Assembly: GCA_013331965.1 (NCBI GenBank)
Contig: DUFL01000005.1
Coordinates: 3,682-16,259, forward strand
DNA from: Candidatus Woesearchaeota archaeon
Lineage (GTDB): Archaea; Nanobdellota; Nanobdellia; Woesearchaeales; UBA10107
Direction of reading: 5' to 3'
Length of the DNA: 12,578 nt
Numbering within the stretch: position 1 is the first letter of the stretch; the number at the start of each line of letters is the position of its first letter. The position numbers were made by a program, and so were the translations under genes. The notes beneath the pieces are model-generated. The model worked only from the letters and a program-made list of their open reading frames with translations, was not told the origin of the DNA and did not search any database. Below are positions 5,897 to 11,429 of this stretch, one piece after another.

Positions 5897-5962
5897 ATCA
5901 ACCGATGATGAAGTTATCCCCATCTGACTGATGATGATAACATCGATGTGCTGATGGTTGAT
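5897..5962 (+). ncRNA. Dual-guide C/D box sRNA in the uL3-uL4 spacer
   Basis: This has the full anatomy of an archaeal 2'-O-methylation guide RNA in 66 nt. The closing stem ATCAACC (5897-5903) pairs perfectly with GGTTGAT (5956-5962), extended by a G-U pair (5904/5955). Box C ATGATGA is at 5905-5911, box D' CTGA at 5924-5927, box C' ATGATGA at 5931-5937 and box D CTGA at 5951-5954. Guide 1 (5912-5923) is 12 nt, the spacing archaeal fibrillarin complexes prefer; guide 2 (5938-5950) is 13 nt; D' and C' are 3 nt apart. Such RNAs bind L7Ae, Nop5 and fibrillarin, which methylates the base paired to the fifth nt upstream of D or D'. Guide 1 is complementary to GGGGAUAAC of 23S rRNA; guide 2, with one mismatch, to the CAC-N-UCGAUGU segment. 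Both are in the peptidyl transferase centre. The boxes, stem and spacings are seen directly; the targets rest on recalled rRNA sequence. Confidence 0.9.
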
Positions 5963-5978
5963 ATATCAAAAAACAAAA

Positions 5979-6944
5979 ATGAAAGCGAAAATACTGGACA
6001 TACACAAAACTGAAAAAGGAAGCAAGGAACTGCCTGTTCAATTTAGTGAGCAGATTCGCTGGGACTTAATCCAGAGAGCAGTCATTTCTCTGCAAAATGA
6101 AAGAAGGCAGGCATACGGTGTAAAACCGGGCGCTGGAACAAGACAGGTTTCTGAAGTGTCTAGGCGTAGAAGAGATTACAAAGGAACTTATGGCGCAGGA
6201 ATATCAAGAGTGCCGAGAAAGATAATGTCCAGAAACGGAACAAGGATGAACTGGGTTGGTGCAATAGCTCCTGGAACTGTAGGCGGAAGACAGGGACATC
6301 CTCCAAGCGCGGAAAGAAACTGGACGCAAAAGATAAATGAGAAAGAAAACAGAAAAGCTATCAGGTGCGCAATATCCGCAACTATGGTTTCTGAACTGGC
6401 AAAAAGAAGGGGTCATTTAATTCCGAAAGAATTCCCATTCCTATTAGACAGCAAGATAGAGGCGGTTTCAAAGACAAAAGAAGTTGAAAAGATACTTGAC
6501 AGATTAGGATTTGTCCAGGAACTGGAAAGAACTTCAAAATCAAGCATAAGGTCAGGTTCAGGAAAGAACCGAGGAAGAAAATATCACAATAAAATCGGCC
6601 CATTGTTTGTTGTTTCTCAGGATTGTCCTTTACTTAAATCATCAAAAAATATTCCTGGAGTGGATGCAGTTCAGGTTCAAAATTTAAATGCGGAATTATT
6701 GGCTCCCGGATGTCATGCAGGAAGGCTTACCTTGTGGAGCGAAGGAGCGATAGATATTTTAGCGAAACAAAATTTATTCACGGATGATTATCGGGGTCCA
6801 AAACAGATCAAAGAAACGAAACAAGAATCAAAAAAAGAAGTAATATCAAATATAAACAAAGCAAAGAAAATCAAACAAGATAATAGTAGTTTAATTACAA
6901 ATCAAAAAAATATTGGCAAATCAAAAAAACCAAAGAATAACTAA
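5979..6944 (+). CDS. rpl4: Large-subunit ribosomal protein uL4
   Basis: A 321-aa archaeal/eukaryotic-type uL4, whose long loop lines the peptide exit tunnel. The start is the ATG at 5979 (MKAKILDIHKTEKG), which matches how archaeal L4 proteins begin. The in-frame TTG at 5958 lies inside the sRNA closing stem and would add only seven non-conserved residues. Hallmarks are the tunnel loop (RRRRDYKGTYGAGISRVPRK, then TVGGRQGHPP) and the later KIGPLFVV and LLAPGCHAGRLTLWSEGA, after which the family core ends. About 50 further residues, rich in Lys, Asn, Gln and Ser, form a disordered basic tail that makes the protein longer than most archaeal L4 (about 250-260). The tail's coding sequence includes the second copy of the 30-nt repeat. 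uL23 follows after 2 nt. Confidence 0.97.
   Translation: MKAKILDIHKTEKGSKELPVQFSEQIRWDLIQRAVISLQNERRQAYGVKPGAGTRQVSEVSRRRRDYKGTYGAGISRVPRKIMSRNGTRMNWVGAIAPGTVGGRQGHPPSAERNWTQKINEKENRKAIRCAISATMVSELAKRRGHLIPKEFPFLLDSKIEAVSKTKEVEKILDRLGFVQELERTSKSSIRSGSGKNRGRKYHNKIGPLFVVSQDCPLLKSSKNIPGVDAVQVQNLNAELLAPGCHAGRLTLWSEGAIDILAKQNLFTDDYRGPKQIKETKQESKKEVISNINKAKKIKQDNSSLITNQKNIGKSKKPKNN
6881..6911 (+). repeat. Second copy of the 30-nt repeat, inside the uL4 tail
   Basis: Related to 5863-5892, with core TAGTTTAATTACAAA. Here it encodes part of the low-complexity uL4 C-terminal tail. Its TTTAATT (6890-6896) lies about 54 nt before the uL23 start and could act as an internal promoter element, but no direct sign of that is seen. 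Confidence 0.45.
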
Positions 6945-6946
6945 AC

Positions 6947-7198
6947 ATGGCAATAATAAAAAGACCGTCTGCAACTGAAAAATCAATCAGGATGATGGAA
7001 TCGGAAAACAAGTTGATTTTCGTAGTCGATCTTAAGGCAACAAAGAAAGAAATACAGAAAGAACTGGAAAATATGTTCAAGGCAAAGATAACAAAGATTA
7101 CAACTCACATAACTCCTCAAGGAGAGAAAAAAGCATATGTTGCGTTCAGCAAAGAAACACCGGCGATAGATATTGCAACACAATTAGGTTTGATGTAA
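6947..7198 (+). CDS. rpl23: Large-subunit ribosomal protein uL23
   Basis: An 83-aa protein of the compact archaeal type. In the ribosome uL23 sits at the tunnel exit and is the docking site for SRP and nascent-chain factors. It begins IIKRPSATEKSIRMMESENK, the family's RP-x-x-TEK-x opening, followed by LIFVVDLKATKKEIQKELEN and the beta-hairpin region (KITKITTHITPQGEKKAYVAF). Length agrees with archaeal L23 (about 82-86). It begins 2 nt after the uL4 stop, and uL2 starts 1 nt after its own stop. No SD is apparent; reinitiation after uL4 is likely. Confidence 0.97.
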   Translation: MAIIKRPSATEKSIRMMESENKLIFVVDLKATKKEIQKELENMFKAKITKITTHITPQGEKKAYVAFSKETPAIDIATQLGLM

Positions 7199-7199
7199 A

Positions 7200-7913
7200 A
7201 TGGGAAAGAACATTATTCAGCAGGCAAGAGGAAAAGGAAGCATGCGCTACAGAGCGCCTAGTTTCAATTACTTAGGAGAAGCCAAGCACAGAAATCTTGA
7301 TAATCAGATTATTCAGGGCGTTATTACAGATATAAAACACTGCCCTGGCCATTATGCACCATTAAGCAGAGTCCGCTATCAGAATGGAGAAATATGCTGG
7401 CTGATAACTCCTGACGGAATCAAAGTCGGAGATAAAGTCGAATCCGGATTAACTGCACCGGTTGGAACAGGAAATACTGTTTCATTGAAAAACATTCCCG
7501 AAGGAACTCAGGTGTATAACATAGAAAAAGCGCCGGGAGACGGCGGAAAATTCATAAGAAGCTCAGGCACTACCGGAAAAATACTTGCTAAGACTGAAAA
7601 AACAGTGAAGATAATGATGCCCTCAAGAAAAGAAAAAGACTTCAATCCGGACTGCAGAGCAAATATCGGAATTGTTGCCGGAGCGGGAAGGACAGAAAAG
7701 CCTTTCGCGAAAGCAGGGAAAGTCTTCTTCGCAAAAAGAGCAAGAAATAAACTATACCCGATTACATCCGGTGTTTCGCAGAACTCTGTCGATCATCCAT
7801 TCGGCGGTAAATCAAGTCATCATAAAGGAAGGCCCACTGTAGCTCCTAAATATGCGCCTGCAGGAAGAAAAGTCGGAAAAGTAAGGCCAAGAAGAACAGG
7901 TATGAGGAGATAA
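7200..7913 (+). CDS. rpl2: Large-subunit ribosomal protein uL2
   Basis: A 237-aa archaeal uL2 of normal length (about 235-245), needed for subunit joining and peptidyl transferase assembly. The N-terminus MGKNIIQQARGKGSMRYRAP is the archaeal/eukaryotic form. The OB-like and SH3-like domains span about 35-160 (GTGNTVSLKNIPEGTQVYNI is the usual mid-protein loop). The C-terminal loop SVDHPFGGKSSHHKGRPT (196-213) holds the conserved His199 region that reaches the catalytic centre. Ser197 and Phe201 are minor departures from the common forms of this loop. It ends in a basic tail (GRKVGKVRPRRTG). It begins 1 nt after uL23; uS19 follows after 2 nt, preceded by GAGGAGAT inside the uL2 3' end, a good SD for uS19. 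Confidence 0.98.
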   Translation: MGKNIIQQARGKGSMRYRAPSFNYLGEAKHRNLDNQIIQGVITDIKHCPGHYAPLSRVRYQNGEICWLITPDGIKVGDKVESGLTAPVGTGNTVSLKNIPEGTQVYNIEKAPGDGGKFIRSSGTTGKILAKTEKTVKIMMPSRKEKDFNPDCRANIGIVAGAGRTEKPFAKAGKVFFAKRARNKLYPITSGVSQNSVDHPFGGKSSHHKGRPTVAPKYAPAGRKVGKVRPRRTGMRR

Positions 7914-7915
7914 AG

Positions 7916-8299
7916 ATGGCAAAGAAAGAATTCACATTTAAAGGAAAAACAGTGGAGCAGCTTAGAAAGATGGACTTAGCTGAATTTTCAAGATTAATAG
8001 CTGCAAATGAAAGAAGGCACATAAAGAGAGGATTTACTGTTCTGGAAAAGAAACTTCTTCATGATTTAAGATCAGGAAAAAATAATATCGAAACACACGC
8101 GAGAGACATGATAATACTTCCTGAAATGATCGGACTGACTATCAAAGTCTATACTGGAAAAGAATTCTTCCAGGTCTTCATGAATGAAGAGATGCTTGGA
8201 CACAGACTGGGAGAATTTGCGCTTACAAGAAAACCTGTAAAACACGGAGCTGCTGGAATCGGCGCGACAAAATCAAGCTCGAGCCAGTCGGTGCATTAA
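7916..8299 (+). CDS. rps19: Small-subunit ribosomal protein uS19
   Basis: A 127-aa protein of archaeal S15e/S19 type, part of the 30S head where it contacts uS13 and the A-site finger. Archaeal forms have an N-terminal extension compared with bacterial S19 (about 90 aa), seen here as FTFKGKTVEQLRKMDLAEFS. The core has THARDMIILPEMIGLTIKVY, then FFQVFMNEEMLGHRLGEFAL and the conserved TRKPVKHGAAGIGATKSS. The tail ends SSSQSVH. A GAGGAGAT SD lies upstream at 7906-7913, one of the clearest in the operon. uL22 starts 2 nt after the stop. Confidence 0.97.
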   Translation: MAKKEFTFKGKTVEQLRKMDLAEFSRLIAANERRHIKRGFTVLEKKLLHDLRSGKNNIETHARDMIILPEMIGLTIKVYTGKEFFQVFMNEEMLGHRLGEFALTRKPVKHGAAGIGATKSSSSQSVH

Positions 8300-8301
8300 A
8301 A

Positions 8302-8763
8302 ATGACACAAAACTATTCGTTTCAAAGATATGATGAGAAAACAATGGCAAAAGCTAAAGGAATAAGTCTGCCGATTTCACATAAACAAGCGAGAGAAATC
8401 TGTCATTACCTGAAAAGCAGAAGAGTCGAAGATGCAAAGAGACTGCTGGAAAGGGTATTGAATATGACGCAGGCTGTGCCGTTCAAGAGATTCAATATGG
8501 ATGTCGGTCATAAGCCGGGCATCGCTGCTGGAAGATATCCCCAGAATGCTTCAAAAGAAATCCTAAAATTAATAGAAAGCGCCGAGAAAAATGCAAATAA
8601 TAAAGGATTAAATGACCTTTTCATAACTCACATGAATGCGCATATTGCAGCGCCTGGCCAGAGAGGGGGAAGAACAGCAGGACAGGCAAAAAGAGCTCAT
8701 GTTGAAATAGTAGTTGAACAAAAAAATGAAGAAAAGAAAACGAACAGAGAGAGGAAAAAATGA
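8302..8763 (+). CDS. rpl22: Large-subunit ribosomal protein uL22
   Basis: A 153-aa archaeal L17e/L22-type protein that binds all domains of 23S rRNA and whose hairpin lines the exit tunnel. The opening NYSFQRYDEKTMAKAKGISL is typical of archaea. ISHKQAREICHYLKSRRVED is the helical core, and VPFKRFNMDVGHKPGIAAGR is an archaeal insert. The tunnel hairpin and final strand are AHIAAPGQRGGRTAGQAKRA, then HVEIVVEQ. A short charged tail (KNEEKKTNRERKK) ends the protein. The stop overlaps the uS3 start as ATGA, indicating translational coupling. Confidence 0.97.
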   Translation: MTQNYSFQRYDEKTMAKAKGISLPISHKQAREICHYLKSRRVEDAKRLLERVLNMTQAVPFKRFNMDVGHKPGIAAGRYPQNASKEILKLIESAEKNANNKGLNDLFITHMNAHIAAPGQRGGRTAGQAKRAHVEIVVEQKNEEKKTNRERKK

Positions 8764-9587
8764 TTGAAAGGCAGTTTATCACACAAAATATGAAAGAATA
8801 TCTTATTCAGGAATACATAGCCAAGACTCTTTCGAATGTCGGATTAAGCCACACTAAACTGGTAAAAACTCCGTCAGGAGTAAAGATAATAATTTATGCA
8901 TCCAGGCCTGGACTGATTGTAGGAAGAAAAGGAGCAAACATTAAAGATTTGACAATGGTCATGAAAAACAAGTTTAAGCTTGAAAACCCTCAGATAGAAA
9001 TTGCAGAAATTGAAAACATAAATATTGACCCCCAGATAATCGCTGAAAAAATAGTTTCATCAATGGAAAGATTCGGGACCCAAAGATTCAAAGGAATTGT
9101 TCATAAAGTTTTATCGGAAGTCATGGGAGCCGGAGCAAGAGGAATAGAAATTGTCATTTCCGGAAAGATTCCAAGTGCAAGGGCAAAAACATGGAGATTT
9201 TCGGCCGGTTACCTGAAGAAATGCGGCGATATAGCAATGAACTATGTCAAAAAATCAATCATGTCAGCCAATTTAAAAACCGGAACAGTTGGTGTCCAGG
9301 TTAAAATAATGCCGCCTGATGTAAAGCTTCCTGATGATATCTCAATATATGATGAAACAAAAGTAGAGGAAAAAGCTGCTGCAGAAAAGAAAGCAGATGA
9401 GGAAAAATCGCTAAAGAGCAAAAAAGGAAGGAAGAAACACGAAGGTCAGGAGCCTAAGCACAATAAAAAGGAATCTCACAAAAATAAAGAACATAAGGAA
9501 CACAGACAGGAGCTGCATCCTGCGCACATCCAATCTGAACCAAAGGAAAGCAAGCCTGATAACAAATCTGAGGTTAAAGCACAATGA
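8760..9587 (+). CDS. rps3: Small-subunit ribosomal protein uS3
   Basis: A 275-aa uS3, part of the mRNA entry channel of the 30S subunit. The type II KH domain covers about 15-85 and includes the RNA-gripping GRKG loop (55-58) in SRPGLIVGRKGANIKDL. The C-terminal core domain holds GIEIVISGKIPSARAKTWRF (128-147) and the GYLKKCGD segment that contacts mRNA and 16S rRNA. From about residue 202 a 74-residue tail is almost wholly Lys, Glu, His, Ser and Gln. It is predicted disordered and unusually rich in His; many archaeal S3 proteins have a shorter acidic/basic tail. It starts within the uL22 stop, and the uL29 start overlaps its stop. Confidence 0.97.
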   Translation: MIERQFITQNMKEYLIQEYIAKTLSNVGLSHTKLVKTPSGVKIIIYASRPGLIVGRKGANIKDLTMVMKNKFKLENPQIEIAEIENINIDPQIIAEKIVSSMERFGTQRFKGIVHKVLSEVMGAGARGIEIVISGKIPSARAKTWRFSAGYLKKCGDIAMNYVKKSIMSANLKTGTVGVQVKIMPPDVKLPDDISIYDETKVEEKAAAEKKADEEKSLKSKKGRKKHEGQEPKHNKKESHKNKEHKEHRQELHPAHIQSEPKESKPDNKSEVKAQ

Positions 9588-9790
9588 AAAGAAAGGAGCT
9601 GATGGATTTGGATAAAAATGAATATCAGAATAAGCTTGCTGAATTCAGAAAAGAACTTGTAAAACTCAACGCTCAGTCAAGCACAGGAACCGCGATGAAG
9701 AATCCGGGAATGCTTAAGCAGACAAAAAAGAACATCGCAAGGATACTTACTTTAATGAATCAAAATAAGAGGGAAACGAAAAAGGCATGA
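9584..9790 (+). CDS. rpl29: Large-subunit ribosomal protein uL29
   Basis: A 68-aa, two-helix protein that sits beside uL23 near the tunnel exit. It begins MKRKELMDLDKNEYQNKLAE; the first helix continues with FRKELVKLNAQSS, the family's L-x-x-L-R-x-E-L pattern. The middle loop has GTAMKNPGMLKQTKKNIAR, followed by the second helix ILTLMNQNK. Length and layout are normal. The ATG at 9584 is used rather than the internal Met at codon 7, because it overlaps the uS3 stop and a GAGGT SD (9570-9574) precedes it. It ends in an ATGA overlap with the SUI1 gene. Confidence 0.95.
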   Translation: MKRKELMDLDKNEYQNKLAEFRKELVKLNAQSSTGTAMKNPGMLKQTKKNIARILTLMNQNKRETKKA

Positions 9791-10095
9791 GTGAAGTCTG
9801 TCAGACATGCGGGTTGCCGAAGGAACTTTGCGTTTGCGAGTCAATCGCAAAGGAAAGCCAGAAGATAAAAGTGTATACTGTCGAAAAAAAGTTCGGAAAG
9901 ATATATACAATTATTGAAGGCATAGGAGACAAGCAGATAAGCCTAAAAGAGCTTACAAAAAAGCTGAAAAGCAAGCTCGCATGCGGCGGAACTGTAAATA
10001 ACGGAAACGTTGAATTGCAGGGAAACCATAAGCACAAGGTCATGAATGTGCTTGCTGAAGTCGGTTTCAGCCCGGAAACAATAGAGATAAGATGA
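9787..10095 (+). CDS. sui1: Translation initiation factor aIF1 (SUI1 family)
   Basis: A 102-aa homologue of eIF1, which binds the 30S P-site region and checks start-codon pairing. An N-terminal zinc-type motif has Cys5, Cys8, Cys15 and Cys17 in EVCQTCGLPKELCVC, a known archaeal feature. The SUI1 domain follows: KVYTVEKKFGKIYTIIEGIG, then KELTKKLKSKLACGGTV (54-70), the conserved rRNA-contact loop, and VELQGNHKHKVMNVLAEVGF, the family's closing signature. Location between uL29 and Rpp29 is the archaeal arrangement and excludes a bacterial source. It is joined by ATGA overlaps on both sides. Confidence 0.96.
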   Translation: MSEVCQTCGLPKELCVCESIAKESQKIKVYTVEKKFGKIYTIIEGIGDKQISLKELTKKLKSKLACGGTVNNGNVELQGNHKHKVMNVLAEVGFSPETIEIR

Positions 10096-10319
10096 AAACG
10101 GAGCTTATCGGAAAGAAAATCAAGATCATCGAGTCGAACAACAAAAACAGCATAGGAAAAGCAGGTATTGTTGTCGATGAAACAAAAAACATGCTTTCTG
10201 TCGAGATAGACGGAAAGGAGATCAAAGTCATCAAGGACCAGTGCGTCTTTGAGATCGAAGGAAAGAAGATATCCGGAAAAGATATCGCCAAAAAACCTGA
10301 AGAGAGAATCAAAAAATGA
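10092..10319 (+). CDS. rnp1: RNase P protein component 1 (Rpp29/Pop4)
   Basis: A 75-aa homologue of Rpp29, the Sm-like barrel subunit that with Rpp21 binds the specificity domain of RNase P RNA in tRNA 5' maturation. It begins ELIGKKIKIIESNNKNSIGK, the family's LIG-x-x-x-x-V pattern, followed by AGIVVDETKNMLSVEIDGKE and a strand pair ending QCVFEIEGKKISG. It is short: archaeal Rpp29 usually has about 90-125 residues, and the N- and C-terminal helices are trimmed here, which fits genome reduction. It has ATGA overlaps with both the SUI1 and uS17 genes. Assignment relies on sequence pattern plus the diagnostic position between SUI1 and uS17. Confidence 0.9.
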   Translation: MKTELIGKKIKIIESNNKNSIGKAGIVVDETKNMLSVEIDGKEIKVIKDQCVFEIEGKKISGKDIAKKPEERIKK

Positions 10320-10642
10320 AAAAAAACATAGGAATCGATGTAAAGGCGCCGCAGAAGATATGCGCAGATAAGCACTGCCCATTTCATGGCAGCTTAAGTG
10401 TGCACGGCAGGATATTCATAGGAAAAGTAGTTTCAGATAAAATGTCAAAATCAGTCACAGTGTCCTGGGACAGGACAATTTTCGTCCCGAAATATGAAAG
10501 ATACGAAAAACAGAGGTCGAAAGTCAAGGCACACAACCCTGAATGCATCAGCGTCAGGGCGGGAGACGTCGTAAAAATAATGCAGTGCAGGCCTATAAGT
10601 AAGACAAAACACTTTGTTGTTGTGGAGAGTCTGGAAAAATAA
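10316..10642 (+). CDS. rps17: Small-subunit ribosomal protein uS17
   Basis: A 108-aa archaeal S11e/S17-type protein of the 30S body and platform, which binds helices 7 and 11 of 16S rRNA. It carries the archaeal N-terminal segment with Cys16 and Cys21 (KICADKHCPFHGSLSVHGR), then the OB-fold strands FIGKVVSDKMSKSVTVSWDR. The RNA-binding segment is PKYERYEKQRSKVKAHNPEC, a close fit to the family's Y-x-R-x-x-K-x-x-x-HNP signature. The end KTKHFVVVESLEK is also typical. Start overlaps the Rpp29 stop as ATGA; uL14 begins 1 nt after the stop. Confidence 0.96.
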   Translation: MKKNIGIDVKAPQKICADKHCPFHGSLSVHGRIFIGKVVSDKMSKSVTVSWDRTIFVPKYERYEKQRSKVKAHNPECISVRAGDVVKIMQCRPISKTKHFVVVESLEK

Positions 10643-10643
10643 A

Positions 10644-11045
10644 ATGGAAGCAATGAAAGCAAAAATAACAAAAGGACTATGCCATGGCTCGGAAATCGAG
10701 ACATGCGATAATTCGGGAGCCAAAGTAGTCAGGATAATCTCAGTCATAAACAGGAAAACAAGAAAGGGGCAGAAACCTGGATGCGGAATAGGAGATTTGC
10801 TTTTAGTTGCTGTAAAGAAAGGCACTCCTGAAATGAGAAAAACAGTCACTTATGCTACAATCGTCAGGCAGAAAAAAGAATACAGAAGGCCGGACGGAAC
10901 AAGAATAAAATTTGAAGATAATGCTGCAGTAGTGCTGAAAGACGAAGACGGAAATCCTAAGGGAACTATCTTCAAAGGCCCTATCGCAAAAGAAGCCGCT
11001 GAAAGATGGCCGGGAGTAATGAAAGTTGCGAGAGTGATTATATGA
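10644..11045 (+). CDS. rpl14: Large-subunit ribosomal protein uL14
   Basis: A 133-aa uL14, a five-stranded barrel protein at the subunit interface where initiation and recycling factors meet the 50S. Start at ATG 10644, 1 nt after uS17, gives MEAMKAKITKGLCHGSEIET, which fits archaeal L14 openings. An in-frame ATG at 10614 lies inside uS17 and adds ten non-conserved residues; the ATG at 10653 is a less likely alternative. TCDNSGAKVVRIISVI is the family signature, and GCGIGDLLLVAVKKGTPEMR and AAVVLKDEDGNPKGTIFKGP are the expected core segments. The end RWPGVMKVARVII matches the archaeal form. Its stop overlaps the uL24 start. Confidence 0.96.
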   Translation: MEAMKAKITKGLCHGSEIETCDNSGAKVVRIISVINRKTRKGQKPGCGIGDLLLVAVKKGTPEMRKTVTYATIVRQKKEYRRPDGTRIKFEDNAAVVLKDEDGNPKGTIFKGPIAKEAAERWPGVMKVARVII

Positions 11046-11428
11046 ATGAATTTTCAAATGCGTGGAAATCAAGCAGCAATCCAGGAAAGCAGAGAAAATA
11101 CAGATTTAATGCTCCGCTGCACAAAAAAAGAAAATTCCTTTCAGCAAGATTGTCAAAGGATCTTACAAAAAAGCACAGTACAAGAAATATTCCTCTAAGA
11201 AAGGGAGACAGAGTCAAGGTCGTAAGAGGAAGCTACAAAGGAACATTGGGAAAAGTGGACAGAATCAACCTGAAAAGAGAAAGGATATTTGTCGAAGGAA
11301 CAGACAGGACAAAGAGAGACGGAACAAAATCACTTTACCCGATTCATCCTTCAAATGTCATCATATATGACTTAGTTTTGGATGATAGAATGAGAAAACA
11401 AATGCTGGAAAGGAAGGTCAAAAAATAA
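11042..11428 (+). CDS. rpl24: Large-subunit ribosomal protein uL24
   Basis: A 128-aa archaeal L26e/L24-type protein that starts 50S assembly by binding domain I of 23S rRNA. Start at ATG 11042 overlaps the uL14 stop (ATGA) and gives MNEFSNAWKSSSNPGKQRKY, matching the archaeal family where the W-x-S-S-x-x-P-x-K-QRK segment sits at the start. An in-frame ATG at 11006 is within uL14 and adds 12 residues unlike the family. The archaeal segment LHKKRKFLSARLSKDL follows, then a KOW motif (about 53-79: RKGDRVKVVRGSYKGTLGKV). SLYPIHPSNVIIYDL is the usual C-terminal strand. eS4 begins 1 nt after the stop. Confidence 0.96.
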   Translation: MNEFSNAWKSSSNPGKQRKYRFNAPLHKKRKFLSARLSKDLTKKHSTRNIPLRKGDRVKVVRGSYKGTLGKVDRINLKRERIFVEGTDRTKRDGTKSLYPIHPSNVIIYDLVLDDRMRKQMLERKVKK

Positions 11429-11429
11429 A

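Noticed and set aside
9801..10382. A 193-codon open frame on the minus strand opposite SUI1, Rpp29 and uS17.
   Set aside because: It is antisense to three well-recognised genes joined by ATGA overlaps; its translation is rich in Phe, Ser and Leu, as expected for the complement of Lys/Glu-rich coding sequence.
10614..10643. Upstream in-frame start for uL14.
   Set aside because: It lies inside uS17 and adds ten residues unlike any L14; ATG 10644 gives the family N-terminus 1 nt after the uS17 stop.
11006..11041. Upstream in-frame start for uL24.
   Set aside because: It lies inside uL14 and adds 12 residues without family similarity; ATG 11042 overlaps the uL14 stop like the other coupled starts in the operon.
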